Shown here piece by piece: positions 34,941 through 44,289 of a stretch of DNA of 64,000 nucleotides. The notes below the pieces were generated by a model. The model was not told the origin of the DNA and did not search any database. It worked only from the letters and a program-made list of their open reading frames with translations. How positions within the stretch are numbered: the first letter of the stretch is position 1; each line of letters starts with the position of its first letter. Where the stretch lies: the NCBI RefSeq assembly GCF_910592395.1, contig NC_088308.1, forward strand, positions 10,805,001 through 10,869,000. Direction: 5' to 3'. Both the position numbers and the translations under genes were made by a program. The stretch comes from Lineus longissimus. Its lineage: Eukaryota; Nemertea; Pilidiophora; Heteronemertea; Lineidae.

Positions 34941-35687
34941 ATGGTAACTGTAATGAACATCAATTCCAGCGACTACCCGGATCAGAGTTCAAGTGATTTA
35001 ACAGTCAATCTCAAGACTGAAATTCAAGATGCATGTAGCATCACTTTAACTTTTGCAGTAATACCTTGTACATTTTACAACATCAGTGCGGCCAGGGAGA
35101 ATAACCGAATCAAAGTTAAGGGGTTTTATGTAGCAGAGATTACGCTACCAGATGGTCTCTATGACCTACAGAGCTTTTCAAAAGTATTTGCGGAGAAGTT
35201 GAAAGAAAATAGTATGAGTCGAGGTGCTGTCAGATTTGACCTTGAAGAACCAACAGGTAAGGCCATCTTACACTTCCTAAAGAGAAAAAATGAGGTGCAT
35301 TATCAGATCTATTTTATTGGTCAAAGCAATGAGTTATTTGGCATGAAAACAGAATGGCCTTACCCTTCAGACAATAAAAGTAAGGATGATGTTGTAAGCG
35401 AGAAACCCATCAATTTTAGACCAATTAACCATTTTGTTTTTCACTGTGACATAATCGAATCTACTAGTGTATTAAGTAATGGTGAAACATCTGATGTGCT
35501 AACCACAAGACCAATAAAAGAAGCTAATTTTGGGGATTTAATAGCATACACCTTTGAGAAACCAATAGCAATTCCCTGTAAACCAAGATTCAATAAGCTG
35601 AATATTCGCTTAACGGATGAAAAAGGTGACATCATCGATCTTAATGGTCATGATGTACAGTACCAATTGGTATTAACACATCATTGA
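34941..35687 (+). CDS. Polinton minor capsid (penton-like) protein
   Basis: 248 residues, start at a TAAATG 19 bp after the previous gene. The start (MNINSSDYPDQSSSDLTVNL) and the series of beta-strand-like segments (ITLTFAVIPCTFYNIS, GFYVAEITLPDGLYDL, HYQIYFIGQSNELFG, NHFVFHCDIIES, FNKLNIRLTDEKGDIIDLNG) agree with the single jelly-roll penton protein of Polintons. It would occupy capsid vertices. The position next to the major capsid gene supports this. The C-terminal pattern I-R-L-T-D-E-x-G recurs in the protein at 45119-45979. Confidence 0.75.
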   Translation: MVTVMNINSSDYPDQSSSDLTVNLKTEIQDACSITLTFAVIPCTFYNISAARENNRIKVKGFYVAEITLPDGLYDLQSFSKVFAEKLKENSMSRGAVRFDLEEPTGKAILHFLKRKNEVHYQIYFIGQSNELFGMKTEWPYPSDNKSKDDVVSEKPINFRPINHFVFHCDIIESTSVLSNGETSDVLTTRPIKEANFGDLIAYTFEKPIAIPCKPRFNKLNIRLTDEKGDIIDLNGHDVQYQLVLTHH

Positions 35688-35708
35688 AATTAAATTCGTT
35701 GAAATTAA

Positions 35709-36086
35709 ATGGCTGGTATTGGCATGTTATTTGGATCTGCAATAATCAATGGATTAGCATTTACTGGATCTGGTTACCTTTTCAAGTCACTGGATAAAAA
35801 CGGTTATGAAGCTGAAGTGAAAAGACATGATTTGGCTCAGGAGCAATTACAAAAAGCTTCAACCGAATGGGAGGAGCATAGAAAGAGTACTATTGACTTT
35901 GTTAATCTTGAATTAAAGAGAGAAAGAGACGCTTCTATTGATTTTAACAATACTGATTCAGCACTTACTGTTTACAATCATTTACATCCCGATAGAACTT
36001 TAGTACTACCTCAGAGACCACAATTAAAGGCCATATATCAAGGTTTGAAAACATGCTTGATACTCATGAAATATGTTAAGGGTTAA
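35709..36086 (+). CDS. Conserved Polinton membrane/coiled-coil protein
   Basis: 125 residues from a TAAATG start. A glycine-rich hydrophobic N-terminus (GIGMLFGSAIINGLAFTGSG) is followed by a charged helix (RHDLAQEQLQKASTEWEEHR) and a conserved-looking FVNLELKRERDASIDFNNTD. The same layout is seen in many Polintons directly after the penton gene. Probably a virion-associated membrane protein; function not known. Confidence 0.6.
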   Translation: MAGIGMLFGSAIINGLAFTGSGYLFKSLDKNGYEAEVKRHDLAQEQLQKASTEWEEHRKSTIDFVNLELKRERDASIDFNNTDSALTVYNHLHPDRTLVLPQRPQLKAIYQGLKTCLILMKYVKG

Positions 36087-36262
36087 CAAAACAAGATCCC
36101 AGACATTAAAAAAATTCTAATAATAAAGTCATTATTTAGTTATTTCAATTTTCAATTTTAAACTATTTGAATTTCCCACCACACGCAACTTTAGATTTGT
36201 TCCACATGTGGCCGCTAGGGATTTTTTGATGACGTAGATCAGGTCAGTCAGAACAAAGCAAG

Positions 36263-36637
36263 ATGGCTTCCACATACAGTTCAGAGAGTGAGAGCAGTGA
36301 ATTTGAGGATGTTTTGGTCGATACAGAAGGATATTTAAACGTTGAGCCGTACATGTTCGAGCCATTAATATCACTAGATGATAATGAGAGTGATCATTCG
36401 GACGAAAGTGATTAGAATTTGTGGTTAATCAATTTGCATGGCAGACCTGCCGATATAGCAAAGAAGACATTGATAGACGGTTGCAGATGCATAACATGTA
36501 TGATTTTAGAACAGACTAATGTTGCACAATATTGTTTCGCCTCGTCAGTGTTGTATCGCCAGTTATGTCATGACGCTGAACTACTTTTGAAAAGTGACGG
36601 TATTATGCACAATCATCTTGACGTGACGATATAATGC
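36263..36637 (+). pseudogene. P2X7-like family fragment with in-frame stop
   Basis: ATG at 36263 reads MASTYSSESESSEFEDVL and then LNVEPYMFEPLISLDD, followed by an acidic run and TAG at 36413-36415; the same frame continues to about 36634 with a CRCITC motif. A Ser/Glu-rich start and a YMFEP motif precede the P2X7-type zinc domain in many invertebrate proteins; the zinc domain itself is only suggested here. Low-certainty family call. Confidence 0.35.
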
Positions 36638-36825
36638 CGTGCAACGTTAGATAGGCCTAGATGTCAGATGACAATAATCTGTCATTGACAGTGGCTCTCA
36701 CTGACACTGACCTGTGTCCCTGTCACCTTGCTATGGCTGGAACACAAGAAGACACTATGCGGTATCACAGGCCCCAATAGGGCCTACACATTATGTATAA
36801 CAACCGACCTCAGCAGCCTCGGGCA

Positions 36826-37116
36826 TTAAATGCAATTGACATGGTTGGAACAGCTGTTTTTAACAAATGGCATTTTAATATTCAGTTGGATGCAGATATC
36901 CGGCTTCATGTGATAATCCGTATCGATAAAGTGATCACTGCAAAGTTTGGCTGGAGGCCCAGGCTTCCAACACTCCAAACGTTTGCACTTCCGAATCCAC
37001 AGCTTCCTCCTCTCTCGTTCAACTGGCTTTGGAAATTCATGAAAATGGGTCCCATCCGTCATTCGATTGTTCTTTGTGCTATCCTTGACACAATTCGGAG
37101 CCACACAATACACCAT
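36826..37116 (-). CDS. THAP-type zinc finger protein
   Basis: 96 residues. The first 65 match the THAP C2CH pattern: CVAPNCVKD (Cys-x4-Cys), GTHFHEFPKP, a Trp (RKLWIRKC), and CSDHFIDTDYHMKP (Cys-x2-His then Phe). THAP domains bind DNA and are common in transposases (P element, Kolobok, ISL2EU-like) and in host factors. Only the DNA-binding module is present; the rest of a transposase is absent. It faces the P2X7-associated fragment, both being part of the cargo block. Confidence 0.7.
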   Translation of the reverse strand: MVYCVAPNCVKDSTKNNRMTDGTHFHEFPKPVERERRKLWIRKCKRLECWKPGPPAKLCSDHFIDTDYHMKPDICIQLNIKMPFVKNSCSNHVNCI

Positions 37117-37381
37117 AGTGAATGAAACACATTACTTCCAGGTGTGCATAATTAATTAAGGCCTGCTTTTATGATTGCATGACATATAAACCTGATCTAC
37201 ATCACAACTTTTGCTGAACCCGCCGCCTGGCTCTAACAAGCCAGTTGCTAGCCTGATTAGGTAATCAAGTTGTCAAACACATAATTGGCTATATCTTCAA
37301 AATGGATGGAGCTAATTGCATTTGGTTTTCTGTATTGTATAAAGTGTTAGGTACACTTTTGAAATCGTCTTACAGCAGAAA

Positions 37382-37552
37382 ATGGCAAAAAACCTTGATA
37401 TATGGCCTTTAAGTGATTATTACCAACCTAGTGATGAAATGAAGAAATACGAGTACCTATGGATTATCCTAGGACTTAGTGGTTTAGGATTAATAATTTA
37501 TTATTTTACTAGGGTTAGAAAGACTAAGACCATTGATGAGAAGCGGGACTAA
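37382..37552 (+). CDS. 56-residue single-pass membrane protein
   Basis: ATG at 37382, stop TAA 37550-37552. A polar N-terminus with DIWPLSDYYQPSDEMKKYEY is followed by one transmembrane segment (LWIILGLSGLGLIIYYF) and a basic tail (TRVRKTKTIDEKRD), giving an N-out/C-in type by the positive-inside rule. Small one-pass proteins are frequent in Polintons at this place. It converges tail to tail with the ATPase gene: its stop overlaps the ATPase stop region. Confidence 0.6.
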   Translation: MAKNLDIWPLSDYYQPSDEMKKYEYLWIILGLSGLGLIIYYFTRVRKTKTIDEKRD

Positions 37553-38169
37553 GATTTTTGATGTGAAAGAGTAAATCCAAATGGATGTTGTAGTCTAATG
37601 ATCAGTTTTGATCCTTTTTTCATCTTAAGTTCTTCTATGTAGTACTGTCTTTTCTCCTTAGGAATAACACTGTTTTCTTCTAAGGCATCTTTCATGGCTG
37701 ATTCATCCTTATTAAAAAATAATACTAAAATTCTTATGTTCTCTCTGTAGTCCTTAACAACAGAGTTGTACTTCTGAACTAGTAACCAAACAGTAATATT
37801 GTAGTGCCTGCCAGAAAAGGCAAGATTACATAACTCGGACACCTTCTTTTTTGTGTCTCTCAAATTAGCACAGTCATCAATTAGGAATTATGTGTTAGAA
37901 CCAGCAAAGGTCAGAGTAGCAAATTGAAGCACAAGGTCCAAATTACTGGCCACCGCTTCGGGATTAACTATGTAGACGCTCTTGTCTTGGTAAATCCATT
38001 TCCTGTCATATGTCTTATTGTTGAAATATGTTGGACAGAAAATGACTATGTTTTGGAATTTGTGTCGATACTCCTTTTCTAATAGGTCAAGGGCAAAATA
38101 TGTCTTACCACAATTGGTGACTCCAGAAATTAGCATGTTATGTGGCTCGTAAATAAATACTTCACCCAT
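37549..38169 (-). pseudogene. Polinton genome-packaging ATPase (one in-frame stop)
   Basis: 206 codons with a TAA at 37890-37888. The N-terminal half has a Walker A motif GVTNCGKT and the FxxPTY block (IVIFCPTYFNNKTYD); directly after the stop comes the Walker B-like FLIDDCANL and then SGRHYNITVWLLVQKYN, as in FtsK/HerA-type A32-like packaging ATPases. It would pump the genome into the capsid. The stop sits just before Walker B, so the protein is cut in half unless read through. The start codon lies 4 bp from the integrase start on the other strand. Confidence 0.85.
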
Positions 38170-38178
38170 TTAAATGGA
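38162..38178. promoter_or_regulatory. 4-bp divergent start region, palindrome CCATTTAAATGG
   Basis: ATPase (minus, ATG from 38169) and integrase (plus, ATG at 38174) start back to back with TTAA between their ATGs; the whole junction is the palindrome CCATTTAAATGG at 38166-38177. Both genes thus have the TAAATG start context seen in most genes of this Polinton. With no room for a promoter between them, each promoter must lie inside the other gene. Confidence 0.5.
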
Positions 38179-39301
38179 TGTAAAGGATGACACACAGCAG
38201 TATCTAAGGGATTTGTACTACAACCCCGAGAGTCCCGTGGCTTACAGTTCTTTGAGTAAGATGTGGAAACAGGTCAAGGAAGATGGTAAACTTATTAAAC
38301 AAAAAGAAGTTAAAGAATTTCTAGAAACACTACCAACTCACCAACTACACAAACCGGCCATTAAGAAATTCACCTTCAGGAAAACAATGGTATCGTACAT
38401 CGATCAACAGTGGCAAGCCGACCTGGTTGACATGCAGAAATTCGAGAGTAAGAATAAAGGTTTCAGATTCATTTTGACAGTAATTGACCTATTCAGTCGC
38501 TATGCTTGGGCTATGGCCGTTAAGAGCAAGAGAGGAGAAGAAATAAGAGATGCATTTAAAGTGATATTTGAGGAAGCAAAACCAGAGAAAATCCAGTTTG
38601 ATGACGGTACAGAATTCTACAACAAACACTTCAAGGAACTCTTAACAGAAAATGACATAGAATGGTTCTCTACAAAATCTGATAAGAAGGCAGCGGTAGT
38701 AGAAAGATTCAACAGGACTCTTAAAGAAAAAATGTGGCGTTATTTCACTGCTAAGGAGGCAGACAAGTGGATCGAGCGAAGCTCTCATGACAAAGTCAGG
38801 ATTGACGTACTGGATGACTTGGTCAGTGGCTACAACAACACATTTCACTCATCAATAGGTATGAAACCTGTAGACGCCAGAAAGATGGAAAACGAAGGAG
38901 CTGTGTGGTACAATCTTTATGGTCTTCACCTCAAAAAAACCTTTGGTGATCCAAAGTACAAAGTAGGTGACAGTGTAAGAATTTCAAAATACAAGTCCAT
39001 TTTCGGTAAAGGTTACATGCCCAACTTCACTGAGGAAGTATTCCAAATCAAACAGATCATCTTCACTCACCCTATCGTCTACAAACTTGAAGATTATCAT
39101 AAAGAGGAAATTCAAGGATATTTCTATGAAGAGGAATTGAGTTATGTTCCTAATCCTGACCAGCTAGAGTACAAGATAGAGAAAATCTTGAGGTACAAGA
39201 CCAGTAAAGGCAAGAAATATGGATTAGTGAAGTGGAAGGGATACAGTATTAAATTCAATGAATGGTTACCAATTTCAGGAATAAAAAGCCTAAAAACATA
39301 A
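38174..39301 (+). CDS. Polinton RVE integrase with chromodomain
   Basis: 375 residues, intact. The retroviral-type DDE core is complete: D83 (QADLVDM), D143 (FDDGTEF) and E177 (VVERFNRT), 34 residues after the second Asp. LTVIDLFSRYAWA is the typical second strand. The C-terminus (331-369) is a chromodomain: YKIEKILRYKTSKGKKYGLV then KWKGYSIKFNEWLP, which may guide integration to chromatin. Residues about 201-210 (ERSSHDKVRI) are extra relative to the usual integrase spacing and coincide with a palindromic unit at 38769-38798. It catalyses strand transfer that creates the 6-bp duplication. Confidence 0.93.
   Translation: MDVKDDTQQYLRDLYYNPESPVAYSSLSKMWKQVKEDGKLIKQKEVKEFLETLPTHQLHKPAIKKFTFRKTMVSYIDQQWQADLVDMQKFESKNKGFRFILTVIDLFSRYAWAMAVKSKRGEEIRDAFKVIFEEAKPEKIQFDDGTEFYNKHFKELLTENDIEWFSTKSDKKAAVVERFNRTLKEKMWRYFTAKEADKWIERSSHDKVRIDVLDDLVSGYNNTFHSSIGMKPVDARKMENEGAVWYNLYGLHLKKTFGDPKYKVGDSVRISKYKSIFGKGYMPNFTEEVFQIKQIIFTHPIVYKLEDYHKEEIQGYFYEEELSYVPNPDQLEYKIEKILRYKTSKGKKYGLVKWKGYSIKFNEWLPISGIKSLKT
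38769..38798 (+). repeat. Palindromic unit in integrase gene
   Basis: About 23 of 30 positions match the unit consensus (TCGAGC, GCTCTCA, GAC-AAAGTC kept). Encodes an in-frame insert between KWI and DVLDDLVSGYNN, where integrases normally have no extra loop. Confidence 0.6.
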
Positions 39302-39336
39302 TTTAAAATCTTTTTATCCTTTAAATCAAGCTAGAA

Positions 39337-40134
39337 ATGGAAGGACAGATATTTAACGTTAACTATGGTACTGTCAATGTTAATCAGTATCCTGTTTATC
39401 AGTATCCTGTTTATCAGTATCCTGTTTATCAGTATCAACCAGTAGTTTCAGGGCCTACATTTAAATGTGTTAAGTGCGATGTAACAAAACCTGAAAGTGA
39501 ATTTGGAAAGAACAGACGTAATAAACTACTTGATTATTGTAAATTATGTGGTTCCACGTTAACCAAGAAATGCGGTAAATGTGGAGAAGTTAAATTACTA
39601 AGTGATGGTGAATTCGGTAAAGATGGAAATAGAGGTAACTGTAGATCATGTTTTAATTCATATTACAAAAAGGATTACCTTGACCAAAATGGTAATAGAG
39701 ACAGACACAAAATTAGGGTTGGTCTTAACCGCATTTCTAAGGGAGAGTGTACTGGTAATTCATCATTCAATCTAGGATGTACAGACAGTTTCTTCTCACA
39801 GTGGTTAAAGTACCAGAGGAGTCTATCTCCAATAGGACAAAGTCCCGAGAACAGAGTTCGAATAGTAGAAGAAGAGTTGGATCATGTCTTACCAATCAAG
39901 GAATTCAAAGATAAACCTGAACTGTGCTTTGCTTGGTTTAACATTCGACCAATGTCTAAAACACAAAACAGGCAGAAGAGTGCTACAGTAGACTACACAC
40001 TATTTAAGGATCAATTGGATAGGTCAATGGATTTCATGGTCAATAAGCTTAATGAAAACTGGTTTGACAATCGAGACAGACCAAAACGTGATAAACGAGT
40101 GGAAAAGGATAACAAACAAGTATTTTTGGGATAA
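39337..40134 (+). CDS. HNH-type endonuclease-like protein with zinc ribbons
   Basis: 265 residues. The N-terminus has four tandem QYPVY repeats (15-bp DNA repeat at 39378-39437). Two zinc-ribbon-like pairs follow: CVKCDVTKPESEFGKN with CKLCG, and CGKCGEVK with CRSC. The C-terminal half has an HNH-like core, ELDHVLPIKEF then FAWFNIRPMSKTQNRQKS (Asp-His, conserved Asn/Arg/Lys order). A DNA-cutting role is inferred from that core. A relic at 56586-56960 has the same core but lacks 10 residues just before it, where this copy has the palindromic unit (39835-39864). Confidence 0.7.
   Translation: MEGQIFNVNYGTVNVNQYPVYQYPVYQYPVYQYQPVVSGPTFKCVKCDVTKPESEFGKNRRNKLLDYCKLCGSTLTKKCGKCGEVKLLSDGEFGKDGNRGNCRSCFNSYYKKDYLDQNGNRDRHKIRVGLNRISKGECTGNSSFNLGCTDSFFSQWLKYQRSLSPIGQSPENRVRIVEEELDHVLPIKEFKDKPELCFAWFNIRPMSKTQNRQKSATVDYTLFKDQLDRSMDFMVNKLNENWFDNRDRPKRDKRVEKDNKQVFLG
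39835..39864 (-). repeat. Palindromic unit in HNH gene
   Basis: Reverse-orientation copy, about 21 of 30 positions (GGAC...GTCC, GAGA, TCGA). Encodes GQSPENRVRI; the parallel unit at 47274 encodes GRSPESIARV in the same frame. Confidence 0.6.
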
Positions 40135-40195
40135 CCCAGAATTTAATGATATCCTTCTACTTAATTAATTTTCATCTTTATCTTCATCTGAATAA

Positions 40196-40372
40196 ATGAA
40201 TAGAACTTGGGGTTACACAAAACGCCCACGTAATTGGAAAGAAAGATTAGAACGATTTCATAGAGAATTAGAGGCAGAAGAAGAGTCAAAGTTGGAGCCT
40301 GGTCCCGAAAAACCTTTAAAACCTCTTGGGCCTGCTATGGTCGAAAAACCTGCTGGGCCAGAAAACCTTTAA
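40196..40372 (+). CDS. Small basic/proline-rich protein
   Basis: 58 residues from a TAAATG start: MNRTWGYTKRPRNWKERLER, then a glutamate-rich helix and a Lys-Pro-Leu repeat tail (PEKPLKPLGPAMVEKP). A similar short frame may follow but is broken. No known family; by composition it could be a core or DNA-binding protein. Unrecognised. Confidence 0.4.
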   Translation: MNRTWGYTKRPRNWKERLERFHRELEAEEESKLEPGPEKPLKPLGPAMVEKPAGPENL

Positions 40373-40468
40373 AATTTAATGTACTTCAAAAACCTGTAGT
40401 GTCTGCAAGATCAACACTAAACACTAGAAATGACAGAACAACTGATTCTAGTTATTCCCACTAATTAA

Positions 40469-41169
40469 ATGGATGGAGACAACAAGGTTTATCCAGATTT
40501 AAGTAATTTAAACCTGAAAGTCAATTAAACTATGAAAGGTCTGAAAAGCATACAGAAAGTAACCCTCAGGCTTTCAGACTACAACAAATATGTGATGTTA
40601 AGAGTTTCTTAGAAAGCGAGATTGAATTTAGAAGAAAGATATTTTCAAAGTACAAAAAAGCATTTAGCGTAATTACTGGCATTAGTCATAGTCTTAATTT
40701 TGTAAGCGTTGCGGCTGGCTCAGTTGGTATTTCAGCATTAGCTGGTGTCATCACCGCACCGATAGGTTTAGATTTGGGTGGTGTGACAATAGGAAGTGCC
40801 CTTTTTTCCTCATTTCTAAGTTGGCAGAAGAAAAGCATACTTAAGAAAATTGAAAAACATAAGAATATCAGATTGTTGGCCATTTCAAAACTTAACACAA
40901 TCAATGGTTTGGTCAGTAAAGCCTTAACCGATTCTCACATATCTACAGATGAGTTTACTTTGATTCTCAAGGAGAAGGAGAAATACATTTCGATGAAAAA
41001 TGCCATTAGGAAAAAACAAAGGGAGGCAAGTTCAGCTGTCGATGTAGAGTCTTTAAAGAAGACTTGTTTAGAAGAAGGAAAAAAACTGGCACAAACAGAG
41101 ATGATAGAAAAAACTGAAGTCACAGTAAATCAAACAGGACTCGAGCTATGCTCTCAGGACAAAGTGTGA
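40469..41169 (+). pseudogene. Conserved Polinton protein with hydrophobic hairpin (frameshifted)
   Basis: Starts at a TAAATG (MDGDNKVYPDLSNL), shifts frame near 40505-40510, then reads FLESEIEFRRKIFSKYKKAF, a hydrophobic hairpin (GISHSLNFVSVAAGSVGISA and LAGVITAPIGLDLGGVTIG), and a helical region with HKNIRLLAISKLNTINGLVS KALTDSHISTDEF. This pattern (charged helix, Gly-rich hairpin, KLN-x-I, SKAL-x-D-x-x-IS) is a recurrent Polinton protein of unknown function, possibly a membrane-active virion protein. Its end at 41169 is a TGA inside a palindromic unit; the frame stays open beyond it to 41286 with a Pro-rich tail. Confidence 0.65.
41138..41167 (+). repeat. Palindromic unit at the 3' end of the hairpin-protein gene
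   Basis: 27 of 30 positions match the consensus. It encodes GLELCSQDKV and then a TGA where the consensus would give CGA, so the early stop may come from a C-to-T change within the unit. Confidence 0.75.
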
Positions 41170-41584
41170 CTAAATAGTCCTAATCCTAATGTGGTGTATC
41201 ACTATCACTATCACCATGACTTCGGTGTTAGGGGTGAATTTCCGCCAGTGCCACTACCATCAGCGCCACCATATTCATTAGTTTAATAAAGATTTTGCAC
41301 TCAGGCGAAGTTTGAATCACTGTAATCTATGTAGCCTTCATAATACATTCAAAATGGTAACGTTCTTATTCCATCTTCAAGTATGAACCTCTTATCATCA
41401 AAAGGAATGAGGCTTTTTTTGTCAACTTCTTCCAAATAGATTTGGTGTTTATCTGATCTTAAGTGTCTCATCTTGTGGTAAAATGACATACTCTTTTCAA
41501 GACAATCAACATAGTCATCAAATGAGATATCTCTCTTTACTACATTCTTGGCAATACCCTTTAATTTCTTAGAATTGTAATCTT

Positions 41585-41614
41585 TTATCGAGCCTTGCTC
41601 TCCAGACATAGTCT
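41585..41614 (+). repeat. Palindromic unit in polymerase C-terminus
   Basis: About 20 of 30 positions (TCGAGC, GCTCTC, GAC, AGTC). Adds ten residues (within SKTMSGEQGSIKDY) between MYTY and KKLKG; the decayed polymerase at 55.5 kb has seven residues in this gap instead of seventeen. Confidence 0.65.
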
Positions 41615-43501
41615 TGGACCTGTAAGTATACATCTTACTTCTCAGGGCAATGAATTCAGTCATCTCGACTCCTCCTAACTCATCCTTGAAAAACCTGGCA
41701 CCTTCTTCTTACTGGTGTCATAGAGTGGATGATCTTTTGGATAATTACTGAAGTCAAAATAGTGTTTCAACTCCTTTAAGTCTTTAGTTAAGTCATCAGT
41801 ATTAATGTTAAGTACAAAGGAATCTGTATCTAGATACAGTAGTTCAATATTTTTCTCACCAAAGTACGGTTGAAGAACTTCATAATAGAATTCATACATT
41901 AATAATTTAGACAATTCAAGTACTGAAGCTCCTATGTAGATTGGTTTGTTGAATTTCATTGATGTTTTCCTCATGCTAATAGCAGCATTCTGTTCGTCAA
42001 ATACGCATATCGATGAAAACCTATGATTGGCCATTACACTCCTGGCTCTCTCCCCGTCCGTTACCAATTCTATTTCCACCCTGTTCCTTACATTCTCACA
42101 AGTCTTTCCGTAGAAAGCATTATTCATGAGCTTGAAATAGTCTTTCTCAAAATCAGTCTTAGAATCCATACGTCTTTTAGTATTAAAATCAATGTATGGT
42201 GCTAACCACTTTGATTGTTTAAAACATATCACCGAATGAACCCTCTTAAGTACCATTCCGTGCTTGAGGTAAAATTGTAGCATTCTGTAATGCACTATGT
42301 AATTAGTTTTATCCTTTTGTGTTAGTATTAGTTTCTCTACATTTGATCTTTTATCATCGCCAAGTAACTCTCTCTGGTAAGGACTTAATTCATCATCTTC
42401 AATAAAGAGAGATTCGGGACAGAATGGAAAGTTCCTTGACTTAAATTTAATATTTCCTGGATACTCCAAATCCACCTCTAAGAAGTAGCCTACTTCACTA
42501 TCACTTGGAATTGCCATAATCTGCTCTTTACTGATAACATTCATGTTAAGTGGATCAATATCTATCATTTCAAAACTACCATAGGGTTGAGGTTCCATCA
42601 TGGACCATCCGTAAAGATTGTTTGCGTCTACGTAGAGTAGTTTGTGGTGTTCATCTGCCTTGACACGTCTAGTTCCCATAACACCCGAAATTCCACCTCG
42701 TATTGCTTTCTCAAAAGTAAGTAAGATGTTGGTATCAGTCAGTAGTTCTAGGTTTATTCCTGTGTACTTCAAACCAGTTTGCCAGGTTAGGCCTGGTGCC
42801 GAGTAACAGTGACATGGATCTATCTGAAAGTAGTTCAAATTGACATCCCTGAATTTCTCAAATAAATCAGCTAAAAGGATCACATCAGTTTTGAGGTAGA
42901 GGTCAATGAACTCACCGTGATTCCTGATCTTGAAATGATCCCATATTACCTTAGCCTCATCATAGGCAGAATCAGGTGCCATTTCATTTTTCAATTCGTC
43001 AAAAAACATAGACTTTTCTAGGTAAGTGACATTGTAGCTTTCATGTGATGTGTAAAAAGAGTAAGGTACTGAACCCTTCTTCCTCAATAGTTTAAAATCA
43101 ATGGTATTTGGGAACTTCTGTCTCGTAATTTTAAAGTCATCATCCAGCATTGATTTGGTTATGTTGTCTAAACTGGACTGCATGAATCTGTACGAGTCCA
43201 AAAACCTGAAACAACCGAACTGAAATGAGATGTATTCCTCTGCTGTTTTGGCAAGTAATTTCAGTTTCTTGTACTTCGGTAGTTTAGTCATTAAGTCTTT
43301 GATAAACAGGTGTGAATCATAATTACTAAGATTGTGAAAAAATACTGGAACGAACATGGCTTTATTTTCATTCAAATTGCATGAGCTGTGAGCAGCACCT
43401 CGATATCTACCACTGTAGTGATCGTGATCCTTGACCTTGTCATATCCTAAAGGTTGATTACAGTAATAACATTGTGTTTCTAATTGATATCTCTGCCAGT
43501 C

Positions 43502-43561
43502 AGACTTCGTCTTGAGAGCATAGCTCGAGTCGGACTTCGTCCTGAGAGCAGAGCTCGAGTC
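43502..43561 (-). repeat. Two tandem palindromic units in polymerase
   Basis: Unit a (43561-43532) matches 29 of 30, unit b (43531-43502) 28 of 30. They encode DSSSALRTKS and DSSYALKTKS in a row. The decayed copy at 30.07-30.12 kb runs from the same acidic stretch to CYYC without this insert. Confidence 0.85.
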
Positions 43562-44259
43562 TTCATCTGTCATTGAGGAAAGTTACAGTTCAATAAATTA
43601 GAGAATTGTTTTTCCAGCCTGATTAACCAGTTACAGAACACATCTACAACATCAGCACCCCTGTGAGACACATACTGGCTACTGTAAAGTTGTGGGTAGT
43701 CTGAGTGAACATAAACACCAACAGCTGATGCATGTTGTTTGAATAGTTTTTTTAGTGGTAACAATGGTATCTGTCTGAGTTGTGTTATCATTGACTGTTG
43801 TGCTTATCGCTTCGAAATCAGCATAGATTACAAAGGGAACTCTATTTTTAAATGAGTGTTTTTCAAATTTAAGCTGTGACCATTTACTGTTAGGTGGAGG
43901 CAGACTGATCTTACAGTAATCGTGTTCTCCACATTTCTTTTTATGATTGTCTAGTGTAGACTTCCTGTAAAAGTAATTCATGCATCTCCTGCAAAGATAC
44001 ACTCTATGAGCGAGTGACCTGAAGAAAAGATTGATGTCTCTTATGTACATGAAATGGTCCTTGAAATAGAGCAGATCAATGACATCATCAACGTCATAAT
44101 TCTTGGACAGGTAGAGAGGTTCTAGTTTTGCGGCATAAATGCTTTTAGCCCATTCGTTCTCTAACTTGAACACATTAATTTTGAGATTATTATCACTCTC
44201 TATCTTAGGGATATCCTTTTGAATACATACAGGAAATGAGTCTATTTTGATATCAGTAG

Positions 44260-44289
44260 TTTTCGAACTCTGTTCTCGTGACGAAGTCA
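44260..44289 (+). repeat. Palindromic unit at a polymerase frame break
   Basis: About 21 of 30 positions (TCGA, TTCTC, GACGAAGTC). Two overlapping frames of the polymerase (ending 44253 and starting 44299) switch within or next to it. Confidence 0.55.

Larger units (their letters stand above)
36087..37250. other. Foreign cargo block inside the Polinton
   Basis: Between the coiled-coil gene and the packaging ATPase lies about 1.1 kb without Polinton genes. It holds a P2X7-associated-looking fragment on plus (36263-36637) and a THAP zinc finger on minus (37116-36826), facing each other. An inverted GTAGATCAGGT (36234-36244) and ACCTGATCTAC (37190-37200) pair brackets them, suggesting the ends of an inserted transposon. 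Base composition and codon use look more like host than like the AT-rich Polinton genes. Confidence 0.5.
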
